Shown here: piece after piece, positions 6,787-13,936 of the stretch
How the letters are laid out: every line of letters starts with the position of its first letter
Numbering within the stretch: the stretch's first letter is position 1
Source of the DNA: Clostridia bacterium
GTDB lineage: Bacteria > Bacillota_A > Clostridia > Oscillospirales > CAG-272
Length of the DNA: 15,460 bases
Assembly (NCBI GenBank): GCA_017467225.1
Contig: JAFTSR010000291.1
Coordinates: 1-15,460 of the forward strand
Direction of reading: 5' to 3'
Made by a program: the position numbers and the translations under genes
Notes under the pieces: generated by a model
What the model saw: the letters and a program-made list of their open reading frames with translations, nothing else
Told to the model about the DNA's origin: nothing
Databases searched by the model: none

Positions 6787-6808
6787 AAATTTCCAAGTTT
6801 CGAAATTT
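6787..6808. repeat. inverted repeat beside the recA -35
   Basis: AAATTTC (6787-6793) and GAAATTT (6802-6808) are perfect seven-base arms with an eight-base spacer, starting five bases upstream of the recA -35. It could be an operator or act as an AT-rich UP-type element. Confidence 0.45.
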
Positions 6809-6865
6809 ATTTTCAGTTTAGTTCCGTTTTTGGAATTATGGCAAAAATATTTATGAACAAATTGT

Positions 6866-6899
6866 AAACGAGCGCCCTTAAAAACAAAGACGCTCGTTT
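6866..6899 (-). terminator. hairpin after the collagen-HtrA protease gene
   Basis: Nine-base arms (AAACGAGCG at 6866-6874, CGCTCGTTT at 6891-6899) enclose a 16-base loop just past the protease stop codon. The T run after the stem is short and interrupted (TTTACAATTTG on the minus strand), so termination may be only partial. Confidence 0.6.
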
Positions 6900-6917
6900 G
6901 ATATTATTGGTGGCGCA

Positions 6918-8414
6918 TCAATACGCCGTCATACATTCCTCTGTGATCTCAAACTGCAGCGTTCTCGCCTCACCGTCACGCTCAACGCTCAGCGAAACCG
7001 TGTCACCCACGCGAGCATACAGCATAGCATCAATGACGTGATGCATTTTGGTCACCTCGGTCTTTTGAGAACCGACCGTGATCGAACGAACAACGTCGTC
7101 CACCGCAAGAAGACCGTCCGCCAGTGACTCCGCCGTCACCGCGGCAACCTTGACCGTCTCGATCAGTCTGACGGCGCCACTTGCCTCATCGTATTGCATA
7201 TCCACGCTGGCCGTCTGCAGCGATACACCCAGCATCGCGCGCATGACGGTGCGAACGTCAGTACCGTAGCAATGATCGATAATATTGTCCGCCACGCCGC
7301 GCACAATGGCAATCGGAATGGCAAAGCCGATATTTTCGACGCTGCTGCTGACCAGCTTGGCGTTGACCACGCCGATCAATTCACCCTGAGCGTTGTACAA
7401 GCCGCCACCGGAGTTACCCGAGTTGATGGGCGTATCCACGCGGATGGTGCGATACGTCACCTGCGTTGCCTCGTCGGCCGCCGTCATGGTCAGATATTCG
7501 GAGACCACACTGACAATGCCGCTGGTCACCGAAAGACCGCCGCCCTCCGGGTTGCCGACCGCGATGGCGATCTGACCGGGCAGCAGCGCATCCGCATCGC
7601 CAAGCGTGACTGCCGTGGCGCAGCTCTTGTCCAGAATTTCGCTGTCGTCCACGCGCAGCACCGCGATATCGTAATACATCGAGCCACCCACGTAGGTCGC
7701 GGCAATGGCCTGCTCGGTGCCCGTCATGCCGTACAGATACACCTTGATATTGTCGCTGATGCCGTCCTCTGCCAGGCTGTCCGCACTATATACCACGTGG
7801 TAATTAGTAATAATGAAGGCATCATCACCCGACATTTGGTAAATGATACCCGAGCCCTGTGAGGTATAGGTATATTTCTGGGTCTGCGGCTGTTGTCCCC
7901 ACCAAAGGCCACCGCTGACCGTCTGCGCCGTGTGCTCGCAGGAAATGCTCACCGTGCTGCGCAGCGCTTTGGAGGCTGCCACGCTGATATCCGCGCCGCC
8001 CTGCACCTCGATGGTGGTATTGTAAGTATCGCCACCGCTTACCGGTGCCGACGCATCCTGACCGTCCTGGCCATCCGTGCCGTCCTCGCCATCCTGACCG
8101 TCTTTTCCGTCCTTGCCGTCGACGCCATCCTTGCCGTCGATGCCGTCTTTACCATCGACACCGTCCTTGCCGTCAGCACCGTCCTTGCCGTCAGCGCCAT
8201 CCGCGCCCTCCAGGCTCTCCAGCCATTCGCTCTCGCTGCCGACAAATCCGTTCTCCACGGCAATGTCGTATGCGCTCTTTCCCTGCCCCTCGTGGATATT
8301 GATGGTACACGAGCCAAGGCAGACACACAGCGCCAAAAGTGCAGAAACGAGCGCCAGGTGGCGCGCCGTCCGGCGGCTCTTTCGATGTTCCTTATGTATC
8401 GGATTGATTTTCAT
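6918..8414 (-). CDS. lipid-anchored HtrA/DegP-type serine protease with collagen-like stalk
   Basis: This 498-residue protein has a basic N-terminus, a hydrophobic segment and a clear lipobox LGSC with lipid attachment at Cys36. The module GKSAYDIAVENGF...EWLESLEG (45-70), often found before collagen-like repeats in Firmicutes proteins, follows. Next come 17 uninterrupted G-X-D triplets (70-120), a linker, and a trypsin-like domain with the full triad: His206 in TNYHVV, Asp249 in YYDIAVL, Ser335 in NSGNSGGG. A PDZ domain follows (about 393-491). It should cleave or chaperone misfolded proteins outside the membrane. Most HtrA proteins of Gram-positives are anchored by an N-terminal membrane helix, so lipid anchoring plus a collagen-like spacer is unusual. 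AAGGAG lies seven bases before the ATG at 8414. It is a single gene, divergent from 8636. Confidence 0.92.
   Translation of the reverse strand: MKINPIHKEHRKSRRTARHLALVSALLALCVCLGSCTINIHEGQGKSAYDIAVENGFVGSESEWLESLEGADGADGKDGADGKDGVDGKDGIDGKDGVDGKDGKDGQDGEDGTDGQDGQDASAPVSGGDTYNTTIEVQGGADISVAASKALRSTVSISCEHTAQTVSGGLWWGQQPQTQKYTYTSQGSGIIYQMSGDDAFIITNYHVVYSADSLAEDGISDNIKVYLYGMTGTEQAIAATYVGGSMYYDIAVLRVDDSEILDKSCATAVTLGDADALLPGQIAIAVGNPEGGGLSVTSGIVSVVSEYLTMTAADEATQVTYRTIRVDTPINSGNSGGGLYNAQGELIGVVNAKLVSSSVENIGFAIPIAIVRGVADNIIDHCYGTDVRTVMRAMLGVSLQTASVDMQYDEASGAVRLIETVKVAAVTAESLADGLLAVDDVVRSITVGSQKTEVTKMHHVIDAMLYARVGDTVSLSVERDGEARTLQFEITEECMTAY
8055..8207 (-). repeat. short tandem repeat coding 17 Gly-X-Asp triplets
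   Basis: Nine-base-type units built on GGCAAGGAC and GGCGCTGAC variants repeat across this stretch and encode the collagen-like stalk. All 17 triplets end in Asp, and X is Lys, Ala, Val, Ile, Gln, Glu or Thr, with no proline. Near-identical units make the length prone to slippage between strains. Confidence 0.9.
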
Positions 8415-8465
8415 GATCATTCTCCTTCTTTTTTCTGAATCGCGCACATGCGCCTTGATGCTCTT

Positions 8466-8471
8466 ATGATA
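8466..8471 (-). promoter_or_regulatory. possible extended -10 of the protease gene
   Basis: On the minus strand TATCAT is preceded by TGA, making an extended -10 about 45 bases before the ribosome binding site region. No convincing -35 is present at 16-18 bases, so the assignment is weak. Confidence 0.35.
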
Positions 8472-8573
8472 TCACACCTCGGTGAACGTTTTGTGATGAT
8501 GGCAGCACCCTTGCGCAAAAAAATTTGTTTTTTTACGGAAAGGCGTGTGCACACAAAAAATTTTGTCGGGCGC

Positions 8574-8602
8574 TTGCATTCTACCTGCTTTTGTGATATA
8601 AT
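8574..8602 (+). promoter_or_regulatory. promoter of the 8636-10531 operon
   Basis: TTGCAT at 8574-8579 and TATAAT at 8597-8602 are 17 bases apart, with TGA just before the -10. The leader is short, about 27 bases, ending in a GGAG ribosome binding site. Confidence 0.75.
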
Positions 8603-8635
8603 AATGATATCAATTATTAAAAAAGGAGCATCGCC

Positions 8636-9724
8636 GTGGAACAGAATAACCGCCCCCCTGTGCATTGGAACCGCACTGAGGTATCCTCGCATATGGTTCC
8701 CTTCTTACGCCTCGGCGACGCTATGCGCGACGAGCGCACCGAGGATGATACCCTGTCATCGCTCAAAAGAATTGCCTGGACGTCGCTGAGCGCCGATCCG
8801 ATGGCCTACCGCCAGCTTTCCCGCGTCTATCACCGCGCCGACGACGAGACCTATCACCGTTGGTTCGGTGGCATCGACTGCGACGACGCGCTGCTGCAGG
8901 CCGCCTTTTCTCTGATCGACCGCGCGCTGGAGCACCTCGCGCCCGCCGTCGTCAGACCCGGCGAGCAAACTTCCGAAAACGACGCGCCGCCAAGCCTTGG
9001 TGCCTCTCCCGAGCAAGTGCTGCAGCGGAATGAAAGCTTGACCGAGGACACCGCCTTCCGCAAAATGTTCCGCATCAGCCGCACTTATACGGACGAGCAA
9101 AGCGGAAAGATCCGCGTGCGCCGTATCGATCTGCTGGTTCCCTTCGTTGAGCTTTGCCGTACGACCGATGCTGCGCGCCATCATCAATGCGAACAGCATT
9201 GCCGCAGCGCCGTGCGCATGCATCTTTCCGACTATATGCACGCGCTTGCCTACTATCGCGAGCATTATTCCGATCAACGCGCCGCCGCTGCCCTTCTGCC
9301 CGAGACACACGCCTGCATGCAGTGCCTGGAGCATATGATCGCACGCTGTGACTACGAGCAGCGCCTCTCGGAGCAAAAGGCCTCACTGCAGTATGAGCGC
9401 GGAGGGCTCGGCTGGTTCGGCAAAACGCGAAAACGCGAGATCGACCGCGAACTGCGCGATCTCTCCATCAGCGAGCTGCAAATGGCAATTGAGGACGAGA
9501 AAGCCCGATTGCAAGGCGCTGTCGAGCCACTGGAGGCTAAGCTTGAGGCGCTGGAAACCGAGCTTGCTGCAGCACCTCTGACCGCCTTTGCCCGAAAAAA
9601 GGAGCTCAAAGCCGCCATCGCACAGCTCAACGAGCAGCTGAAAGCCATTCAAAATCAAACCAATCTTGCTGCGCTTGACGCCCGGCTGCGCGCGCTGCAA
9701 GCCAAACAAAATAAAAAGCGCTAA
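8636..9724 (+). CDS. unrecognised cytoplasmic protein with C-terminal coiled coil
   Basis: This 362-residue protein was not recognised. It begins at a GTG with AAAGGAG seven bases upstream. It has no signal peptide or membrane segment. The N-terminal 240 residues look helical and rich in His, Arg and Cys, with a basic stretch SGKIRVRRIDLLVPFVELCR (156-175). From about 240 to the end it is charged and heptad-like, so a long coiled coil is likely. Two similar points interrupt it: GWFGKTRKREIDREL (259-273) and TAFARKKELKAAIAQL (316-331), an aromatic-basic-KxEL pattern seen in various Firmicutes coiled-coil proteins. The next gene starts 36 bases downstream in the same direction, so the two are probably an operon, but the partner gives no clear clue to function. 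Confidence 0.8.
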   Translation: MEQNNRPPVHWNRTEVSSHMVPFLRLGDAMRDERTEDDTLSSLKRIAWTSLSADPMAYRQLSRVYHRADDETYHRWFGGIDCDDALLQAAFSLIDRALEHLAPAVVRPGEQTSENDAPPSLGASPEQVLQRNESLTEDTAFRKMFRISRTYTDEQSGKIRVRRIDLLVPFVELCRTTDAARHHQCEQHCRSAVRMHLSDYMHALAYYREHYSDQRAAAALLPETHACMQCLEHMIARCDYEQRLSEQKASLQYERGGLGWFGKTRKREIDRELRDLSISELQMAIEDEKARLQGAVEPLEAKLEALETELAAAPLTAFARKKELKAAIAQLNEQLKAIQNQTNLAALDARLRALQAKQNKKR

Positions 9725-9760
9725 TCCTGAGCGCACACGAAAGAAGGAATTCACCCCGCC

Positions 9761-10531
9761 ATGATCGCCAATTATCACACCCACACCACCCGCTGCCATC
9801 ACGCCAGCGGCAACGAAGAGGATTTTGTCCTGCGCGCCATCGAAAACGGTCTGCAGATCTTCGGATTTTCCGATCACGTCCCCATGCCCTTCCCCGACGG
9901 ACATCAATCCGGCTTCCGCGTTTTCCGGGAGGAGCTGGAGGATTACGTCCGCACCGTCGAGCAGCTGCGCGAAAAGTACGCCGATCGCATCCGCATTCTT
10001 TTAGGCTTTGAAGCCGAATATTATCCCGCGCTGTTTGAGGACATGCTGACTATGCTCGCGCCGTACGACTACGATTATCTGATCATGGGGCAGCACTTTG
10101 TCGGCAACGAGGACGGCGGCTACTCCGGTACACCCTCGGACGATCCCGCGCGTCTTGCGCAGTACGTCGATCAGGTCATCGCAGGACTTGCCAGTGGTAA
10201 ATTCACCTACCTGGCGCACCCCGATCTGCTGAATTTCACCGGCAGCGACGAGATATACGAGCAGCACATGGAGCGTCTCTGCCGCGCTTGCCTTGACATG
10301 AATATTCCGCTGGAGGTCAATCTGCTCGGCGTGGAGGATCACCGGCACTATCCCAGCGACCGTTTTTTCCGCATTGTCGGTCGCGTCGGTAATCCCGTCG
10401 TCATCGGTTGTGACGCGCACCACCTGCACGCCGTTGCCAACGCCGACATTCTCGCACAGGGCGAAGAATTCTGCGCCCGCCACGGTCTGCACGTCCTTGA
10501 AACCGTTCCGCTGCGAAATCCTAAAGCATAA
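9761..10531 (+). CDS. PHP-family histidinol-phosphatase-like phosphoesterase
   Basis: This 256-residue protein carries the PHP-fold metal ligands in order: YHTHTTRCHHA (His6, His8, His14), GFSDH (Asp38, His39), GFEAEYYP (Glu84), MGQHF (His112), AHPDLL (His153) and GCDAHH (Asp218, His220). This pattern matches the HisJ/HisK branch, which hydrolyses histidinol phosphate to histidinol in histidine synthesis using a multi-metal centre. No other his gene is in the window, so a related PHP phosphatase with another substrate is possible. The ribosome binding site AGAAGGA is about 12 bases from the ATG, slightly long. It is cotranscribed with the upstream coiled-coil gene and ends at a shared bidirectional terminator. 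Confidence 0.88.
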   Translation: MIANYHTHTTRCHHASGNEEDFVLRAIENGLQIFGFSDHVPMPFPDGHQSGFRVFREELEDYVRTVEQLREKYADRIRILLGFEAEYYPALFEDMLTMLAPYDYDYLIMGQHFVGNEDGGYSGTPSDDPARLAQYVDQVIAGLASGKFTYLAHPDLLNFTGSDEIYEQHMERLCRACLDMNIPLEVNLLGVEDHRHYPSDRFFRIVGRVGNPVVIGCDAHHLHAVANADILAQGEEFCARHGLHVLETVPLRNPKA

Positions 10532-10536
10532 AACAC

Positions 10537-10564
10537 GGGCTGTCCCACTCTTGTGAGACAGCCC
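10537..10564. terminator. bidirectional terminator between converging genes
   Basis: GGGCTGTC (10537-10544) pairs with GACAGCCC (10557-10564), and further bases extend the stem after one mismatch. T-rich sequence follows in both directions. It serves the PHP gene rightward and the lipoprotein gene ending at 10589 leftward. Confidence 0.88.
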
Positions 10565-10588
10565 ATTTCTTATGTTCAGAGTGACAGA

Positions 10589-12085
10589 TTACCAGTAGGT
10601 GCTTGCCAGCTCGTTCAGATCGTCCATAGACGTCTTCAGACGGTCTCTCCACTCGCCCATGAAGGACGCGATGTCCGTGCCACCCGTGTGAGTGAAGCGG
10701 AGCACCTTATCGGAGAAGCCGTTGGGGTCGTAAACCAGACCCAGATCGTAGGTACGGTTGGAGAAGATCAGGTCGAGCATACGGCGGGACTCTTCGTCAC
10801 GCGTGCCTCTACCCTGGATAACAACCTCGTAGAAGTCGCTGTAGATGTTATAGTAGGAGTAGTAGCCCATAACCTCCAGCGCTGCGCCGATGGCCTCGGG
10901 ATTGTCAGCCGTATTGAAAACGGCGATCAGAGAGTCGTGATAGTTGTTTACACGGCTGTAGTACTGATCCTGGCTCTCGTCGTACATCGGCATGGGAAGG
11001 ATACCGTAAGCGGACTCCATCTCACGGAAGCCGTTGCAGGACTTAGCCATACCCTGGCTGAACAGGCTCTGGTCGTTCTTGAAGGACGGCTGATCCTGAA
11101 CCTCGTTACGGGTCAGCCAGCTGTTCCAGAAGAAGTCCTGATACATGACCTCCTCCAGAATGGTGGTCATGACGTCAATGGTCTCCTCGTCGTTGCCGTA
11201 GCTGTAGTAATACTCGTCGTCGGCATTGCGGGTGATCAGCTTCATGCCGGCAGCAGCGTACAGGTCCAGCACAAGGTCGTCGCCGTTGGCAAAGCCAAAG
11301 GTGTCGTACTGGTCGCGCTGGTCGTTACCATCATCGGCATACGCCATCTCTGCGTACTCCGCCATAGCCTCAATGGTCCACTCGCCGTTGTCCACCAGCT
11401 CGTACAAATTGTCCAGACCCAAAGCATCAGCCATGGGAATGTTGTAGAAAATCATCGAGGTAGCGCCCTTATCCAGGATCAGCAGGTCGGAGGCAGCCAT
11501 CTCGACGAAATCGCCGATCGCCAGCTCCTCGATCGACTCCTGAACCCACCAGGGCTTGTCAAAGTCCAGATTGGGCAGAACAGCCAGGTCAAGGAAGTAG
11601 TTTCTTCCCATAACGCTCTGTGCGTTGTAGCTGAAATCGACAAAGACCTGATACTCGTTGCTGCCGGAGGACAGAAGCGTGGTAACAGTCTGCGCGATCT
11701 TCGGGTGATCGACAAAGCTGTTGGTCAGGGAGATACCGTAGTTCTCCTTGAGCCAGCCGGTACGGTCAAGAATATCGTCCGCGATGATATCACCGATCTG
11801 GGTGGTAACACCGTCATCCGGGCAGATCTCGTTCCAGGGGCACCAGGACTTGGGGTCGTCGCCGACCTTCCAGTGCATCACGTTGACGGTATAGTTGTAA
11901 TCCATAACCTCAACGTCGGGAAGGATTTCTTCTTCCTTTTCTTCCTCCTCGCCCTTACCGGGATTATCCACAGTGGGATCGTCTGTCTCATCCTGCTTGT
12001 CATCGGGGTCAGCACAGGCAAAAAGGCCAAAGCACATCACCAAGGACAAAAGAATGAGCAGCGCTCTTGTCAGCGTGTTTTTCAT
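10589..12085 (-). CDS. solute-binding-like lipoprotein, distant paralog C
   Basis: This 498-residue protein has a signal peptide with lipid attachment at Cys24 in LFAC and a very acidic linker (about 25-58). The body shares landmarks with the two lipoproteins at 1600-4753 but is clearly diverged: EWTIEAMAEYAEMA then DDGNDQRDQYD and TFG (a degenerate EF-hand-like loop near 251-261), YGILPMPMYDESQDQY and TRDEESRRMLDL. WCPWNEICPDDG (81-92) holds two cysteines that could form a disulphide. The start at 12085 has AGGAG six bases upstream; the longer reading from 12118 begins inside the leader hairpin with no ribosome binding site. It probably binds a sugar or peptide outside the membrane. It is transcribed alone from a consensus promoter, with no transporter genes nearby. 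Confidence 0.87.
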   Translation of the reverse strand: MKNTLTRALLILLSLVMCFGLFACADPDDKQDETDDPTVDNPGKGEEEEKEEEILPDVEVMDYNYTVNVMHWKVGDDPKSWCPWNEICPDDGVTTQIGDIIADDILDRTGWLKENYGISLTNSFVDHPKIAQTVTTLLSSGSNEYQVFVDFSYNAQSVMGRNYFLDLAVLPNLDFDKPWWVQESIEELAIGDFVEMAASDLLILDKGATSMIFYNIPMADALGLDNLYELVDNGEWTIEAMAEYAEMAYADDGNDQRDQYDTFGFANGDDLVLDLYAAAGMKLITRNADDEYYYSYGNDEETIDVMTTILEEVMYQDFFWNSWLTRNEVQDQPSFKNDQSLFSQGMAKSCNGFREMESAYGILPMPMYDESQDQYYSRVNNYHDSLIAVFNTADNPEAIGAALEVMGYYSYYNIYSDFYEVVIQGRGTRDEESRRMLDLIFSNRTYDLGLVYDPNGFSDKVLRFTHTGGTDIASFMGEWRDRLKTSMDDLNELASTYW

Positions 12086-12099
12086 GTTTTTCTCCTTTT

Positions 12100-12115
12100 C
12101 AGGGGAACTCCCCTG
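12100..12115. repeat. 16-base perfect palindrome in the leader of paralog C
   Basis: CAGGGGAACTCCCCTG is a perfect palindrome just upstream of the AGGAG of the leftward lipoprotein gene. As RNA it would form a GC-rich hairpin beside the ribosome binding site; as DNA it could be an operator downstream of the start point. Confidence 0.55.
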
Positions 12116-12134
12116 CATTTATAATATCCTTTTT

Positions 12135-12163
12135 ATTATATCAAATATTTTCCACCTTGTCAA
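12135..12163 (-). promoter_or_regulatory. consensus promoter of paralog C
   Basis: On the minus strand TTGACA (12163-12158) and TATAAT (12140-12135) are perfect with a 17-base spacer and TGA before the -10. This fits high expression. Confidence 0.85.
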
Positions 12164-12237
12164 TAGGGGCATCAAAAAAAGTAAGGCATAACGAAAAAGC
12201 TGCAGAATTGTATAATGTATATTTATAGCAAAAATGC

Positions 12238-12266
12238 TTGACAATCCCACCGAGATATGCTATACT
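12238..12266 (+). promoter_or_regulatory. promoter of the leader ORF and lipoprotein pair
   Basis: TTGACA (12238-12243) and TATACT (12261-12266) have a 17-base spacer and TGC as extended -10. The start is near 12273, right at a GGCAA/TTGCC hairpin (12277-12290). It is the only convincing rightward promoter before the gene at 12495. Confidence 0.82.
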
Positions 12267-12317
12267 AAATATGAAAGGCAAGCCTTTGCCCAACGGTACG
12301 TAGAAAGGAGACGCGTC

Positions 12318-12413
12318 ATGAACAAAGCATGCATCAGCGCCAATCCCTTGTGCCGTATTGTAGAAACTCCCACCCTGAAAATTTGGAGAGGGAGACTCAA
12401 AATCAACACGTAA
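12318..12413 (+). CDS. 31-codon leader-peptide candidate
   Basis: A short ORF of 31 codons begins MNKACISANPLCR and ends KIWRGRLKINT before a TAA. It has AAAGGAG exactly seven bases before the ATG and begins about 45 bases after the expected transcription start. The peptide is cationic (three Lys and three Arg), with two Cys (residues 5 and 12), no signal peptide and no run of one amino acid. A strong terminator begins three bases after its stop. CTTGTGC at 12347-12353, within codons 10-12, is an exact complement of GCACAAG at 12417-12423 in the terminator's 5' arm, so ribosome position on this ORF could decide whether the terminator forms. Alternatives are an independent small protein or a small RNA. 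Being translated is likely; the regulatory role is inferred. Confidence 0.6.
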   Translation: MNKACISANPLCRIVETPTLKIWRGRLKINT

Positions 12414-12423
12414 CGCGCACAAG
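12347..12423 (+). promoter_or_regulatory. candidate antiterminator pairing in the leader
   Basis: CTTGTGC (12347-12353) can pair with GCACAAG (12417-12423), competing with TTGTGCG (12441-12447) for the same terminator arm. An inner CTCCC/GGGAG stem (12367-12371 with 12390-12394) could stack inside it. This is the layout of a 2:3 versus 3:4 attenuator. Confidence 0.5.
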
Positions 12424-12452
12424 CCTGAAAAAATCGGGATTTGTGCGTTTTT
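12416..12452 (+). terminator. intrinsic terminator (attenuator candidate)
   Basis: CGCACAA (12416-12422) pairs with TTGTGCG (12441-12447), with an inner CCTGA/TCGGG stem closing a five-base A-rich loop, followed by a T run from 12448. It lies between the leader ORF and the lipoprotein gene at 12495. Confidence 0.82.
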
Positions 12453-12494
12453 CATTTGGAGCATTTATGAAACATTGAAATTCAGGAGGTCCAG

Positions 12495-13904
12495 ATGCAA
12501 AAATTTCGTTTCCTACTTATCGCCCTCGCACTCTGCCTGCTGCTCCCCTCCTGTGCGACGACGCGGGATCTCCCGCCCGACATGGTAATCACGCCGTCCG
12601 AGAAGGTTGTGAATCCTTCCAATGAGAACAATCAGCCAAAGGCTGGATATCGTGAAATCGTGCGTGCGGATACGATTAGCAGCGCCGGAGCAGGGGTGGT
12701 TTGGAATAATTTGGTTTTCACATCAAGTAGAATCATAAATTTAGAAACGGGTGAAGCAATTTCCGTATGCAGCGACCCACTGTGTGATCATCATACAGAC
12801 GGCTGTGCCAAAAAAGTTCTGATGGGTGCCAGTAACATATTGCTTTCGACGGCCTCACCACAAGATGATTTGGTCTTATACATTTTCAATGATGAGATAA
12901 ATGTTTTTTCTGATAAAACACTCACCCAAAATTATCAAGTGCTTCGCTACCATTTTCACACTGGAGATGTGACTGTTTTGGCAGAAAATTTGCCGGGAGA
13001 TACTTTTTTTCTTGGCATAGACCCTTTGACCGACATTATGTTTTTCGAGCAGAGACTGGTCAATGATGCCGGTAAGACCGAATATTTCCTTTACATTCTG
13101 AATGGAAAAACAGGCGTGTTGGATATTCTCCCTACGCCAAATATGCTGCTTTCAGCAAGGTACGTAGTTGATGACACGGTGTATTGCTTGGACTCTATAA
13201 GCGGTGAGTATTATTGCATAAATCTGTCGCACGACGAGCTTGTCATTCAAAAAGCGGACACGGTCAAAGAATACGGCAATTATCGGTATTACCGCGAAAA
13301 CATTGTAGAGGAAAAGATCTTCATTCCCGATGAGCTGCTGCCCCTTTGTGAGAAGTACGGCGTTGAGCCTTATCGAGTCTTTACCAAGTTCGATATGTAC
13401 CGCGTCAAGATTGGAGAGGAGAATGCCGAGCCCGAGCTTGTGGCGCAGAACATACTTGACGGAGGTAGAGTCGGAGATTATTTTTACTACTATGAGTTTG
13501 CACCGCAGCATGTAATCAGTTATTTCATAGATTACTATGCTGATGAAAAAGGAGCAAGGCATTTCTTAAAATACTCTCTTGATGATCCCGACGTGCCTCA
13601 AAGCGCTCACTTGGTCAACGAGTTCAATGAATATTACGTGCCTATCCACATTTTAGATATTGCAACGTTGCAGGAGGTCACGGTCATCGAGTCGGAGCAG
13701 TATTGGGTTGACCCGATGTATGATTTTCGGCTAGTGGGCGACGGTGTGTTTGTAACGTGGCAAGAGCGCGACCCTCTGACATATTTGAATAAGATGACCA
13801 ATGGTTATACACCCAAGAGGATTTTCGGCTATCTCTATTTCAACAAGCCCCTCTTGGATGAAACGGATCTAGTCACATTCGATCTATCGATGTCGGGATT
13901 TTAG
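12495..13904 (+). CDS. lipoprotein with CSDPLCxH motif, copy 1
   Basis: This 469-residue protein starts 12 bases after the beginning of a near-perfect AGGAGGT ribosome binding site. Its signal peptide ends in LLPSC with lipid attachment at Cys20. The mature N-terminus contains CSDPLCDHHTDGC (Cys92, Cys97, Cys104, with His99 and His100), a motif met in lipoproteins of gut Clostridia whose role I do not know; it could bind a metal or form a disulphide knot. The rest alternates short beta-type strands with turns (LYILNGKTG, PDELLPLCEKYG, FGYLYF), consistent with a beta-propeller-like fold, which is a guess. The gene is visibly more AT-rich than recA or the protease. It is followed after 32 bases by a paralog in the same operon. 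No promoter is seen between it and the upstream terminator. Confidence 0.82.
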   Translation: MQKFRFLLIALALCLLLPSCATTRDLPPDMVITPSEKVVNPSNENNQPKAGYREIVRADTISSAGAGVVWNNLVFTSSRIINLETGEAISVCSDPLCDHHTDGCAKKVLMGASNILLSTASPQDDLVLYIFNDEINVFSDKTLTQNYQVLRYHFHTGDVTVLAENLPGDTFFLGIDPLTDIMFFEQRLVNDAGKTEYFLYILNGKTGVLDILPTPNMLLSARYVVDDTVYCLDSISGEYYCINLSHDELVIQKADTVKEYGNYRYYRENIVEEKIFIPDELLPLCEKYGVEPYRVFTKFDMYRVKIGEENAEPELVAQNILDGGRVGDYFYYYEFAPQHVISYFIDYYADEKGARHFLKYSLDDPDVPQSAHLVNEFNEYYVPIHILDIATLQEVTVIESEQYWVDPMYDFRLVGDGVFVTWQERDPLTYLNKMTNGYTPKRIFGYLYFNKPLLDETDLVTFDLSMSGF

Positions 13905-13936
13905 TACCCGCAGAAGAGTTGCGAAAGGAGACCTAT

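Noticed and set aside
8055..8207. Short regularly repeated units considered as a CRISPR array or satellite
   Set aside because: The repeats are in frame, encode Gly-X-Asp triplets inside a complete protein, and have no repeat-spacer structure.
10553..12124. 523-codon rightward open frame opposite paralog C
   Set aside because: It runs from inside the shared terminator across the opposite gene's promoter region. The protein has a low-complexity Val/Ile/Gly-rich composition typical of antisense frames.
12141..12464. 107-codon leftward open frame between paralog C and the leader ORF
   Set aside because: It has no ribosome binding site, and it spans two promoters and a terminator that read convincingly on their own strands.
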